Positions 7,789 to 16,668 of a DNA stretch of 64,000 nt are shown piece after piece. Under the pieces are notes generated by a model that was given only the letters and a program-made list of their open reading frames with translations, ran no database searches and was not told the DNA's origin. The translations under genes and the position numbers were made by a program. The stretch is from Jiangella ureilytica (GTDB lineage Bacteria; Actinomycetota; Actinomycetes; Jiangellales; Jiangellaceae): contig NZ_SMKL01000010.1 of NCBI RefSeq assembly GCF_004348545.1, positions 49,526 to 113,525 on the forward strand. The letters run 5' to 3'. Each line of letters begins with the position of its first letter. Position 1 is the stretch's first letter.

Positions 7789-8784
7789 ATGACAGCGGAC
7801 GTGATGGTCCTCTCGGCCGCCGACGTCGCGGCGTTGTTCGACCCGGAGACCGCCGTCGAGTCGCAGCGGGCGGCGTTCGAGGCGCTGGGGAAGGGCACGG
7901 CGGTGCAGCCGGACAAGCTGATGCTGCCGGCCGCGGACGACGGCGCCGTGGCGTTCTGCTACGCCGCCCGCCTGTCGACGGCGGACCCAGCGGTGTCCAA
8001 GTTCGGCAGCGTCACCCCGGCCAACGCGGCCGCGGGCCTGCCGACCATCGCCGCCCTCGTGGTCGTCCTCGACGCCGTCACCGGGCAGCCGGCCGCGGTC
8101 ATGGACGGCACCGTCATCACCACGCGCCGCACCGCCGCCGCCAGCGCCGTGGCGATCGACGCGTTGGCCCGGGCCGACGCCGCCGAACTGGCCGTTGTGG
8201 GCTGCGGCGTCCAGGGCCACGAGCACGTCCGCATGCTGGCCCGGATCCGGCCGTTCCGGGCGGTCCGGCTGTGGGGACGGTCGGAGCGACGCCGCACCGC
8301 CGCGGCCCGCGATCTGGCCGCGGAGACCGGGCTGCCGGTTCGCGCGAGCGCCACCGCGCGCGAGGCGGTCGCCGGCGCGGACATCGTCGTGCTGTGCACG
8401 CTGAGCACGGAACCGCTGGTGGAACGGGGCTGGCTGGCGCCGGGCGCCACCGTCGTCTCGCTCGGGTCCATCGCGCCCGGCCGCTGCGAGGTCGGCCCGG
8501 ACGTCGTCGCGGCCGCGCGCGTCGTGGTCGACGACCCGGCGACGGCGGCCGCGCACGCTGGCCCGATCGTGGCCGGGCTGCACGCCGGCACGCTCCTCCG
8601 TGACCAGCTGGTCGGCCTGGGTGACGTGCTCGTCGGCACCACGCCTGGCCGCACCGCGCCGGACGAGCTGGTCTTCTACAACAGCACCGGGCTCGGTGTG
8701 CAGGACGCCGCCGCGGCGGCCGCCGTCCTCGAGCGCGCCCGCCGCGCCGGTCTCGGCCACCGTCTGCCGCTCACCGGGTCGTGA
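7789..8784 (+). CDS. Ornithine cyclodeaminase/mu-crystallin family protein
   Basis: The 331-residue protein belongs to the OCD/mu-crystallin family of NAD(P)-dependent enzymes, which includes ornithine cyclodeaminase, alanine dehydrogenase and ketimine reductases. Visible features are the substrate region DKLML...FCYAARLS, the MDGTVITTRRTAAASAVA block and the Rossmann motif AVVGCGVQGHEHVRML. The catalytic Asp region PDELVFYNSTGLGVQDAAAA is typical of the family. The ATG at 7789 follows GAGGAG by five bases and is preferred to the GTG at 7786. Paired with the divergent D-amino-acid oxidase, it could reduce the imine produced or deaminate the resulting amino acid; this is inference. Its 3' end overlaps the convergent amidohydrolase gene by 14 bases. 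Confidence 0.85.
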   Translation: MTADVMVLSAADVAALFDPETAVESQRAAFEALGKGTAVQPDKLMLPAADDGAVAFCYAARLSTADPAVSKFGSVTPANAAAGLPTIAALVVVLDAVTGQPAAVMDGTVITTRRTAAASAVAIDALARADAAELAVVGCGVQGHEHVRMLARIRPFRAVRLWGRSERRRTAAARDLAAETGLPVRASATAREAVAGADIVVLCTLSTEPLVERGWLAPGATVVSLGSIAPGRCEVGPDVVAAARVVVDDPATAAAHAGPIVAGLHAGTLLRDQLVGLGDVLVGTTPGRTAPDELVFYNSTGLGVQDAAAAAAVLERARRAGLGHRLPLTGS

Positions 8785-10105
8785 TGACGGGGCGCAGCGG
8801 GAGGGCGTCGCGGTCGACGACGGCGCCGTCTTTGATCACGTCGACGATGCGGGTGTAGTTCTGCACGTCGGCCAGCGGGTCGGCCTCGAGGATCACCAGG
8901 TCGGCACGCTTGCCCGGTTCGAGGGTGCCGACCTCGTCGGCGACGTGGTAGGCCTCGGCGATGTAGCGGGTGGCCGACAACAGCGCCTCCATCGGCGCCA
9001 TGCCGCGCTCGAGCGCGCCCTGCAGCCAGAGGATGTGCGACTCGCCCAGCCGCGTCGGAGTGTCGGCCATGTCGCGGAACGGCGCGAAGGCCGGATGCCG
9101 CACGAGACGTGGCCCCCAGACGAACGCGTCGGTGGTGAGCAGCAGCCGGGCCCCGGCCTCGACGAGCCGCCGGTCGTTGCCGTCCATGTGCGCGTTGTAC
9201 AGCCGGCGCATCATCGGGCTGCCGTGCTCGGCGACCCAGGCATGGTGGCGCTCAGTGAACAGCATCGCGGCGACTGGAAGCCCCCGGTCGACGATGGCCT
9301 TCAGCGTCTCCTCCGGCATCGGCTCCAAGCCGGTGATGTCGCCGTGCTGGAGCAGGTCGGCGCCGGCCTCGATCTCCATCCGCAGGCTCTCCACGGTCGT
9401 CGTGTGCGCCTGGACGGTGATGCCGGCCCGGTGCCCCTCCTCGACGATCGCCCGCTGTGCGGCCGCGGAGAAGGTGATGAACGCGGTCGCGTGCCCGCTG
9501 GCCGCGTACTTGAGGAAGTCCGGCCGGTGCCGGTCGACGTAGTCGCGGACCCGCGACCGCACCTGCTCCGGGGTGCGCCACAGCAGGTCGGCGCCGACAC
9601 CGTGCTCCCACTGCCCGTTGATGCGCTCGACGGTGTCCGGCCCGAAGCCGTCGCCGGGTGAGAAGAAGTCCGGCGACAGCGGCCCGCCGAAGCCGATGAT
9701 GTTGCCGCCGACGTACATCCGGCTGCCGGCCGTGTCGCCGCGGTCGATCGCGTCACGGACGGCTTGCAGCGGACCCAGCGGGCCCCAGGTGTCGAAGACG
9801 GTGGTGATCCCGGCCCGCAGCGTGACCTGCGCCGCCTCCTCGACGAACGCGGCGTAGCCGCCCTCGTGCTCGATCAGGACGTCGGGCAGGGGGGCGCCGA
9901 ACAGGTGGACGTTGGCGTCCATCAGCCCGGGGATCACGTACCGCCCGGCCGCGTCGATCACCTCGGCCTGCGCGGGCACGACGGTGTCCGCCGCCCGCGA
10001 CACCGACCGGACGCGGTCGCCGTCGATGAGCACGACGGCGCCGGGCAGCGGCGCGCGCCCGGTGCCGTCGAGCACGGTCGCGCCCGTGATCGCTCGCAGC
10101 ATCAT
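8771..10105 (-). CDS. Metal-dependent amidohydrolase (imidazolonepropionase/prolidase-like)
   Basis: The 444-residue protein has the composite-domain amidohydrolase fold. An N-terminal beta-sandwich strand set (GATVLDGTGRAPLPGAVVLIDGDRV) leads into the barrel at YVIPGLMDANVHLFG, where the usual HxH is changed to NVH. Further landmarks are ITVQAHTTT, LLQHGDI, LLTTDAFVWGP and a C-terminal GTLEPGKRADLVIL. The loss of the first His of HxH suggests an altered metal site. It starts four bases after the upstream CocE-type gene ends, so it is the last gene of the operon running from 16568. Cyclic amides, dipeptides or imides are plausible substrates. Confidence 0.85.
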   Translation of the reverse strand: MMLRAITGATVLDGTGRAPLPGAVVLIDGDRVRSVSRAADTVVPAQAEVIDAAGRYVIPGLMDANVHLFGAPLPDVLIEHEGGYAAFVEEAAQVTLRAGITTVFDTWGPLGPLQAVRDAIDRGDTAGSRMYVGGNIIGFGGPLSPDFFSPGDGFGPDTVERINGQWEHGVGADLLWRTPEQVRSRVRDYVDRHRPDFLKYAASGHATAFITFSAAAQRAIVEEGHRAGITVQAHTTTVESLRMEIEAGADLLQHGDITGLEPMPEETLKAIVDRGLPVAAMLFTERHHAWVAEHGSPMMRRLYNAHMDGNDRRLVEAGARLLLTTDAFVWGPRLVRHPAFAPFRDMADTPTRLGESHILWLQGALERGMAPMEALLSATRYIAEAYHVADEVGTLEPGKRADLVILEADPLADVQNYTRIVDVIKDGAVVDRDALPLRPVITTR

Positions 10106-10109
10106 GGGC

Positions 10110-11954
10110 CTACTCACCTCCGGGCAGCACGGACAGGACGAGGCGGGACGGGCGCGCCGGATCGTGGTACACGGCCTGGTCGGCGCGGACCGGCGGGCCC
10201 GGTTCGCCGCCGCGGTTGGTGTTGCGGTCGAAGCGGGGGAAGTCCGACGACGTGACGTCGAGGCGGATGCGGTGCCCGGCGCGGAACCGGTTCGCCGTGG
10301 CCCACAGGTCGACGTCCAGCCGGTACACCCGGCCCGGCTCGAGCAGCGCGACCGCACCGCCGGGGTCGCGGAACCGGGTCCGCAGCGTGGCGCTCTGCAG
10401 CTGGATCGCCCGGCCGTCAGGGAACACGTCGCTCAGCCGTGCGCTGAAGTCCGTGTCCACCGCGCTGGACGACGCGTACAGGACCAGCCGGAGCGGCCCG
10501 GCCACGTCGAGGTCGCGCTCCAGCGGCTCGGTCGTGTACGTCAGCACGTCCGGGCGGGCCTGCACCTGCGCGACGTCGACACTGCCCGGTAGGTACACCG
10601 ACGACACGAGACTGCCGCCCACCGTCGGGGTCGGGTCGGCTGGGTCGTACGTGTAGCGGTCCGGCGCCGACGGCGAGCCCGGCGGCCGGGTCGTCAGCAC
10701 CCCGCCCGCGCCCAGGTACAGCTCCCGGACGGCCGCCTCGGGCGGCGGCCACGCCGGAGCGCTGCGCCACTCGTTGGCGCCCATCAGGTAGTAGACGACG
10801 GCCGGCCAGTCGTCCAGGCGGTCCTCGCGCACGGCCGTGTACCAGTGGTCGAGCAGGTCCAGGATCTGAGCGGTCCGGTAGACGCGGTCCAACTCCGGGT
10901 GATCGTCGCGACCCTCGTGGTAGCCGGGCTGATTGTGCGCCGCCGGGGTGATCAGCAGCCGGCTGCGAGACCGGACCGGCTGCGGCGCCAGCCTGGTCAG
11001 CCGTTCCCAGGTGGCCAGCGTGTAGTCCAGGCCCCAGTCGTACCAGCCGGTGATGTTCAGCGCCGGCGTGCGCAGCGACGCGTACAGCTCGCCGTCGACG
11101 GCGCGGGGGAACAGGTAGCCGTCGCCGACCCGGTGCGGGAAGAGCCCCGACCAGCGACCGAGGTCCTGGTAGGTGACGCGGTCGCCGCCGAGCGCCGTGG
11201 TGACCAGCGACGCCCGGCCGGCCGGGTCCGCCGTCCGGTAGCGCTCCCACAGCCACTCCTGCGCCGCGTCGGCCGGCAGCGTCCGCAGCTGCGGGTACCG
11301 GTCCAGCAGCGGCGCGGAGAACGGCGCGTCCATGGGCTCGTTGAACCACCCGCCAGCCAGCGTCTCCGCCCGCATCCGCCGTTCGGTCTCCTCGTAGCCG
11401 AGCGCGAGCTGGTCCGCGCCCTTGCCGACCGAGCGCGAGTACGAGTTGACGAACAGGTAGCTGTTCGGCCCGCGGCCCGGGCGGCCGACGCCGAAGCCGG
11501 CCACCTCCGGCGCGAGGGCGGACATGGCCGGGTGCAGCGCCATGCACCACTGCATCCAGCCGGCGTAGGAGCCGCCGAGCGCGCCGACGAACCCGCTGTA
11601 CCAGTCCTGCCGGGTGATCCAGTCGACCAGGTCGACGCTGTCCTCGCGCTCGTGGACCATGAAGTCCCAATGGTCCGGCTCGCTGTCCCCAGTGCCGCGG
11701 CAGTCCTGGGCCACCACGACGTAGCCGCGGCGGGCCAGCACGAGCAGACACTCGCCCAGCTGGTCCCGGCCGTACGGGGTGCGGAGCGCGACGGCGGGCG
11801 CGGGCGTCGTGGGCGGCAGGTACACGTCGGTCGCCAGCAGGGTTCCGTCACGCACCGCCATCCGGACCGTCTCGCGACGGATCGCATCGGCATCGAACCG
11901 GGGTTCCGGCGTCCCGCTCGCCGTCGCCGCGAGCAGCCGCTCGAGCGTCCTCAC
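10110..11954 (-). CDS. CocE/NonD (X-Pro dipeptidyl-peptidase S15-like) hydrolase
   Basis: The 614-residue protein has an alpha/beta-hydrolase domain with nucleophile motif GGSYAGW (S129), the DCRGTGDSEP block, a late ITPAAHNQPGYH histidine region and a C-terminal jelly-roll domain (LRLVLYASSSAVDTDFSARL, GHRIRLDVTSSDFPRFDRN). This architecture is that of CocE esterases, X-Pro dipeptidyl aminopeptidases and glutaryl-7-ACA acylases. It therefore acts on an ester or amide, and the operon context favours peptides. The GTG start overlaps the TGA of the upstream binding-protein gene (GTGA). No signal peptide is present. Confidence 0.87.
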   Translation of the reverse strand: MRTLERLLAATASGTPEPRFDADAIRRETVRMAVRDGTLLATDVYLPPTTPAPAVALRTPYGRDQLGECLLVLARRGYVVVAQDCRGTGDSEPDHWDFMVHEREDSVDLVDWITRQDWYSGFVGALGGSYAGWMQWCMALHPAMSALAPEVAGFGVGRPGRGPNSYLFVNSYSRSVGKGADQLALGYEETERRMRAETLAGGWFNEPMDAPFSAPLLDRYPQLRTLPADAAQEWLWERYRTADPAGRASLVTTALGGDRVTYQDLGRWSGLFPHRVGDGYLFPRAVDGELYASLRTPALNITGWYDWGLDYTLATWERLTRLAPQPVRSRSRLLITPAAHNQPGYHEGRDDHPELDRVYRTAQILDLLDHWYTAVREDRLDDWPAVVYYLMGANEWRSAPAWPPPEAAVRELYLGAGGVLTTRPPGSPSAPDRYTYDPADPTPTVGGSLVSSVYLPGSVDVAQVQARPDVLTYTTEPLERDLDVAGPLRLVLYASSSAVDTDFSARLSDVFPDGRAIQLQSATLRTRFRDPGGAVALLEPGRVYRLDVDLWATANRFRAGHRIRLDVTSSDFPRFDRNTNRGGEPGPPVRADQAVYHDPARPSRLVLSVLPGGE

Positions 11955-13558
11955 CGCAGCACCCGCATGCTCGTCGGGACGGGGAAGTTCGTGCTGCTGG
12001 TGCGCGCCTCGGCGTGCTGGAGGTAGAAGGGCCACGGCCGGTTCGAGATCGGCACCAGGTCCAGGTTGCGGAACAGCGCCTGCTCGGCCCGGCCCCAGTA
12101 CTCGCAGGCCTCCGGCGGCGTCAGGGCCTGGGCCTGCGCGACCAGCTCCTCGTACTCGGCGTTGTGGAGGCCGGACAGGTTGGTCCCGTCCGGCGGGACC
12201 GGCCCGGACAGGTACGGCACGGCCTGGTGCGGCAACCCGAAGCCGAACCCGCCGAGGTAGACGTCGTAGTCGCTGGTCTCGAACATGAACTGGTTCATCG
12301 TCGTGAAGGTGTCGGAGGTGAGCTCGACCCGGATGCCGAGCTCCTCCCACTTCTGCGCGACGAGTTCGGCGGCCGGCTGGTAGTCGGGCGTGATGGACGG
12401 GACGAAGTGCAGGTCGATCGTCAGCGGCACGCCGTCCTTGGCGCGGAGGCCGTCGGCGCCCGCGGCCCAGCCCGCCTCGTCGAGCAGCGCCTCGGACGCC
12501 GCGACGTCGAACCCGGGCAGCTGGCCGCTGACGGTGTCGCCCGGGCAGGCCTTGGGCTCGGCCGTGATCAGCCCGTCCGACAGGCTGCCCGTCTCTCCCG
12601 TCGACACCGCGACGAGCTCCTCGAAGTCCAGCGACTGGACCAGTGCCTGGCGCACCTTCTTGTCCTGGGTGACCCGCCCGTCCACCTGGTTGAACCACAG
12701 CCAGGCTCCGGACGACGGCACGACCACCTTGTCCAGGCCCTGGGCGTCCAGGCGCTGCCAGTCGCGTCCGGTGATCAGGGCGAAGTTGATCTCGCCGGAC
12801 AGCAGCAGGTTGGCCCGCGTCGACTCGTTCGTGACGATGCGCAGCACCACCTGCTTCGGCATTCCGGGCTGGTCGGTGCCGGCGCCGTCGGGCCCCCACG
12901 CGTAGTCGTCGCGGCGGGTGAACGTGTACGTCTGCCCGGGCACGACGTCGGTGAGCACGAACGGCCCGGTGCCGTCGGACTCGGTCCTCAGCAAGTCCGG
13001 GTCGGCCAGGCCGCGGGCGCACACGATCGGCAACTGCCCGACGGTGTGCAGCAGGAAGCCGAACGGCTCGGCGACGGTCACCTCCACCGTGCGGGCCGCG
13101 TCGTCGCCGGTGGCCGTCAGCGAGACGGTCGGCGTGTAGACGCCGTACTGCGGCGACTGGTTGGCCGGGTCGCTCACGAACGTGATCGCCGCCGCGACGT
13201 CGCTCGCGGTCAGTGGCGCGCCGTCGGAGCAGGTGACGTCCTCGCGCAGGGTGAACGTCGCGCCGTTGGCGTCGGCCGTCCACGTCTCGGCCAGCCCGGA
13301 CACGAACTCGCCGTCCGGGGCGAGGTTGAGCAGCGAGTCGTAGGCCAGGTAGGCCTCGCCGAAGATCAGCTGGCTGTGGTAGGGGTCGAACGTGCCGGGA
13401 TCGTCACGCAGCCCGATCGTGAACGTGGCGTCGATGGCGTAGCTCGCCGACCCGCCGGTGCTGCCGGTGTCGTCGTCCGACGTCGCGCCGCAGGCGGTGG
13501 CCAGGCAGGCGGCCGCGAAGGCGACGAGCAGGACGGCGGGCGTACGTGTCGCGGTCAT
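11951..13558 (-). CDS. ABC peptide-type substrate-binding lipoprotein (SBP family 5), paralogue 2
   Basis: The 535-residue family 5 binding protein has the lipobox LATAC near residue 23 and the same conserved blocks as its neighbours (VTCSDGAPLTASDVAAAI, DDYAWGPDGAGTDQPGMPK, CPGDTVSGQLPGFDVAASEA). It overlaps the third paralogue by the four bases ATGA and the CocE-type gene by GTGA, so the three should be translated together. No permease is next to it; the transporter at 17557 is the nearest candidate. Differences from paralogue 3 lie mostly in the C-terminal lobe, which suggests different ligands for one transporter. Confidence 0.9.
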   Translation of the reverse strand: MTATRTPAVLLVAFAAACLATACGATSDDDTGSTGGSASYAIDATFTIGLRDDPGTFDPYHSQLIFGEAYLAYDSLLNLAPDGEFVSGLAETWTADANGATFTLREDVTCSDGAPLTASDVAAAITFVSDPANQSPQYGVYTPTVSLTATGDDAARTVEVTVAEPFGFLLHTVGQLPIVCARGLADPDLLRTESDGTGPFVLTDVVPGQTYTFTRRDDYAWGPDGAGTDQPGMPKQVVLRIVTNESTRANLLLSGEINFALITGRDWQRLDAQGLDKVVVPSSGAWLWFNQVDGRVTQDKKVRQALVQSLDFEELVAVSTGETGSLSDGLITAEPKACPGDTVSGQLPGFDVAASEALLDEAGWAAGADGLRAKDGVPLTIDLHFVPSITPDYQPAAELVAQKWEELGIRVELTSDTFTTMNQFMFETSDYDVYLGGFGFGLPHQAVPYLSGPVPPDGTNLSGLHNAEYEELVAQAQALTPPEACEYWGRAEQALFRNLDLVPISNRPWPFYLQHAEARTSSTNFPVPTSMRVLR

Positions 13559-15162
13559 GAGAACACCCGGATGCTGGTCGGGATGGGGAAGTTGAAGCCG
13601 GCGATCTCGGCGTCGGCGTGCTGCAGGAACCAGGTGTTGGGCCGATTGGCGATGGGAGCGATGTCGAGGTTGCGCCACAGCGCCTGCTCGGCCCGGTCCC
13701 AGTAGGTGCACGCTTCGGGCGGGGTCAGTGCCTGCGCCTGGACGACGAGCTCCTCGTACTCCTCGTTGTGGATGCCGGCCAGGTTGGTGCCGTCCGGCGG
13801 GACCGGGCCGGTGTTGTAGGAGATCGCCTGGCTGGGCAGGCTGTAGCCGAACCCCTGCATGTAGACGTCGAAGTCACCGGTCTCGAACATGACTCGGTTC
13901 AGACCCGTTCCGTCGTCGCCGGTCAGCTCCACCTGAACGCCGATGGCCTGCCACTGCGCGGCGATCAGCTCGGCGGTCGGCTCGTTGTACACCGACCCGG
14001 GCCCGAAGTAGTGCAGGTTCAGGGTGAGCGTCCGGCCGTCCTTCTCCCGGACGCCGTCGGCGCCCGCCACCCAGCCGGCGTCGTCGAGCAGTTCCTCGGC
14101 GGCGGCGACGTCGTACTCGGGCAACTGGCCGCTGACGGTGTCGCCGGGGCAGACCTGTGGCTCGATCGTGACCAGGCCGGTCGACGTGGTGCCGCGGCCA
14201 CTGCCGTTGACCTTGATGACCTCTTCCAGGTCGAGCGTATGGACGAGCGCCCGCCGGACCCGCAGGTCGTCGGTGGCGCGGCCGTCCCGCTGGTTGAACC
14301 ACAGCCACGCGCCGGAACCAGGGGTGTCCAGCCGGGTCAGGCCTTGGGCGTCCAGCCGCTGACCGTCCGGCCCGCTGATCAGGGCGAAGTTCACCTCGCC
14401 GGACAGCAGCAGGTTCGCCATCGTCGTCTCGTTGAGGCCGATCCGGAGGACCACCCGGGCCGGCGTCCCGGGTGCGCTGGTGCTGGCTCCGTCGGGGCCC
14501 CACGCATAGTCGTCGCGGCGGGTGAAGGTGTAGGTCTGCCCGGGGACCACCTCGGTGAGCGTGAACGGCCCGGTGCCGTTGGAGCCGGTCTTCAGCGAGT
14601 CCGGGTCGGCCAGGCGGCCGGCGCAGACGATGGGCAGGTTGCCGATGGTGTGCAGCGGGAACCCGAACGGTTCCTGGAAGGTCACCGTCACCGTGCGGGC
14701 GGCGTCGTCGCCGGTGGCCGTCAGCGGCACGGTCGGCACCATGGTCCCGTAGTGGGGCGACTGGTTGGCCGGGTCGGCGACGTAGGAGATGGCGGCGGCG
14801 ACGTCGCCGGCCGTGAGTGGTGCGCCGTCGGAGCAGGTGACGTCGTCGCGCAGGGTGAACGTGGCGCCGTCCGCGTCCGCGGTCCACTCCTCGGCCAGGC
14901 CGGACACGAACTCGCCGTCGGGACGCAGGTTCACCAGCGAGTCGTAGGCGAGGTAGGCGAGGCCGAAGATCAGCTGGCTGTGGTACGGGTCGAAGCCACC
15001 CGGATCCGCGTTGACGGCGTAGGTGAAGGTTCCGTCGGTGGCGTAGTCCGGCGTCTCACCGGCGCCACGGGTGTCGCCGGTCGGGCCGGACGAGGCACCA
15101 CAGCCGGCGCTGCCGGCGAGTGCGGCGGCGAGGAGCATGAGCAGGGTGTGCGACGTGCGCAT
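13555..15162 (-). CDS. ABC peptide-type substrate-binding lipoprotein (SBP family 5), paralogue 3
   Basis: The 535-residue family 5 binding protein has the lipobox SAGC near residue 21. It is strongly similar to the adjacent 11951-13558 product (for example TFDPYHSQLIFG versus GFDPYHSQLIFG, and DPANQSPHYG versus DPANQSPQYG) and more distantly to the 1367-2965 product. A tandem duplication is the simplest origin. The ATG at 15162 follows GGAGGG by about eight bases, and the gene begins 17 bases after the beta-lactamase-fold gene ends. It should bind a peptide-like solute outside the cell. Confidence 0.9.
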   Translation of the reverse strand: MRTSHTLLMLLAAALAGSAGCGASSGPTGDTRGAGETPDYATDGTFTYAVNADPGGFDPYHSQLIFGLAYLAYDSLVNLRPDGEFVSGLAEEWTADADGATFTLRDDVTCSDGAPLTAGDVAAAISYVADPANQSPHYGTMVPTVPLTATGDDAARTVTVTFQEPFGFPLHTIGNLPIVCAGRLADPDSLKTGSNGTGPFTLTEVVPGQTYTFTRRDDYAWGPDGASTSAPGTPARVVLRIGLNETTMANLLLSGEVNFALISGPDGQRLDAQGLTRLDTPGSGAWLWFNQRDGRATDDLRVRRALVHTLDLEEVIKVNGSGRGTTSTGLVTIEPQVCPGDTVSGQLPEYDVAAAEELLDDAGWVAGADGVREKDGRTLTLNLHYFGPGSVYNEPTAELIAAQWQAIGVQVELTGDDGTGLNRVMFETGDFDVYMQGFGYSLPSQAISYNTGPVPPDGTNLAGIHNEEYEELVVQAQALTPPEACTYWDRAEQALWRNLDIAPIANRPNTWFLQHADAEIAGFNFPIPTSIRVFS

Positions 15163-15179
15163 GAGGGTGTCCCTCCGGG

Positions 15180-16568
15180 TCAGTCCCCGCGGCGGGCGGC
15201 GAAGGCGCCGTTGTGCAGCAGCGCGACGCGGCCGCCGGCGCCGGGGGTGAAGGCGATGTCCCAGGTGTGGTTGCCGGTGACGGCGTCGTCGGCGGGCAGG
15301 AAGCGGTGCGGCGCGATGGGGTGCAGCAGCGTGTGGATGGGCTCCTCGGCCTCGCCGGTGGCGGGGTCGTTGTCGCGCATCTGCCGGACGGTGAGCGCGA
15401 GGCCGCCGTCCTGCCGAGCGACGTCGTAACGCACGCCCCAGGCGTCGTAGCGGCCTACATAGTGGTCCGGGTCGAACGTCAGCCCGGCGTCCGGTTCGGG
15501 CCGCGGCGGCTTGGGCAGCCCCAGCCCGTCGCGGAGCACGGCGTCGAAGACGGCGTCGGCGAACGGGTAGCCACGGGGCGGCGTGTTGACGACGACGGCG
15601 ACGGCGACGTCGTGCTCGGGGATCCACAGCAGCGTGGACGAGCCGTTGTGCGTGGTCCCGCTGTGTCCGAAGACCTCGACGCCGCCCCAGACCTTGCGGT
15701 ACGGACCGACGCACCACGCGTCGGCGAAGACCCGCGACGGCACGTCGACCTGCGGCGTCTGCATCGTCGCGACGGCCGTCTCGGAGAGGATGCGGGTGCC
15801 GTCAGCGGCCCGCCCGCGACGCAGGAACAGCTGGCCGAACCGGGCCAGGTCGCGGGCCGTGGTGGACAGCGACGAGCCGGCCGGTCCCATGCCCCGGCTG
15901 AAGCACCACGGCCGGACGACGCCGTCGGCACCGGGCAGCCGTCCCACCGCCGGCCGGTGGTAGGGGAGCTCCTCGAACAGGGTGACCGACTCTGTCAGCC
16001 CGGCCGGGTCCAGCACGCGCTCGCGCAGCGCGTCGTCCCAGCACTGCCCGGTAAGTGTCTCGATGACCAGCCCGGACACGTTCGTCGAGGCATTGCTGTA
16101 CCCGTACGCGGACCCAGGCGGGAACACCAGCGGGATCTGCGCCATCAGGTCCACGTAGCGGGCGACGGCGTCGTCGCCGCGGCCGGTGTCGGTGTACGGC
16201 CCGTTGTCCAGGCCGCTGTTCATGGCCATCAGCCGGCGCGGCGTGATGGACCGCCACGCGTCACCGATCGCCAGCCGCACGCCGGGCAGGTACTCGGCGA
16301 CCGGCCGGTCGAGGTCGACCAGGCCCTCGTCGGCCAGCTGCATCATGAGTACGGCCGTGTAGACCTTCGTGGTGGACCCGATCTGGAACACCGTGTCGGC
16401 GGTGACCGGTGTGTCCCGTTCGGCGTTGGCGACGCCGGCCTCGGCCTGCACCACCGTCTCGCCTGTCGCGATGGCGATCTGCGCGCCCGCGATGTCCAAC
16501 CGGGCGACCGTCTTCTCGCACAGCTCGCGCAGCTCAGACTCGGAGACACCGGAGGGGCTGATGGGCAT
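15180..16568 (-). CDS. Beta-lactamase-fold serine hydrolase, first gene of operon
   Basis: The 462-residue protein carries S65-T-T-K68, Y157-S-N159 and an FGHSGTTHN motif near residue 305 in the place of KTG, followed by a C-terminal beta-rich extension. It shares with the 26171 product an unusual DTGRGDD block between the first two motifs, so these two form a subgroup apart from the 2993 product. Possible activities include D-aminopeptidase, esterase or amidase. The ATG at 16568 has a GAGGAG ribosome site. It is promoter-proximal in the operon continuing to 8771, and the repeated motif at 16613-16629 lies 45 bases upstream, between it and tetR. Confidence 0.87.
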   Translation of the reverse strand: MPISPSGVSESELRELCEKTVARLDIAGAQIAIATGETVVQAEAGVANAERDTPVTADTVFQIGSTTKVYTAVLMMQLADEGLVDLDRPVAEYLPGVRLAIGDAWRSITPRRLMAMNSGLDNGPYTDTGRGDDAVARYVDLMAQIPLVFPPGSAYGYSNASTNVSGLVIETLTGQCWDDALRERVLDPAGLTESVTLFEELPYHRPAVGRLPGADGVVRPWCFSRGMGPAGSSLSTTARDLARFGQLFLRRGRAADGTRILSETAVATMQTPQVDVPSRVFADAWCVGPYRKVWGGVEVFGHSGTTHNGSSTLLWIPEHDVAVAVVVNTPPRGYPFADAVFDAVLRDGLGLPKPPRPEPDAGLTFDPDHYVGRYDAWGVRYDVARQDGGLALTVRQMRDNDPATGEAEEPIHTLLHPIAPHRFLPADDAVTGNHTWDIAFTPGAGGRVALLHNGAFAARRGD

Positions 16569-16612
16569 CGAGGCTCCTCAGAGAGGTCGGGACGGCTGGA
16601 GTAGGTGATACA

Positions 16613-16629
16613 GTACACCGTAAGTTAAC
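16613..16629. promoter_or_regulatory. Putative TetR-type operator, copy A
   Basis: GTACACCGTAAGTTAAC has the imperfect symmetry GTnnACnnnnnGTnnAC. It lies between the divergent operon (16568) and tetR. Copies B and C are found at 24155 and 24280, and the flank 16598-16612 also matches the flank of copy C. Autoregulation by the adjacent TetR protein is inferred. Confidence 0.6.
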
Positions 16630-16668
16630 GTCGGCCGGATGGTCGGATCGGAAGAATCGAGGGATCCT

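Noticed and set aside
10110..13283. A 1057-codon reverse frame extending upstream of the CocE-type hydrolase
   Set aside because: The upstream part is an out-of-frame reading of the binding-protein gene. The real start is GTG 11954 in a GTGA overlap.
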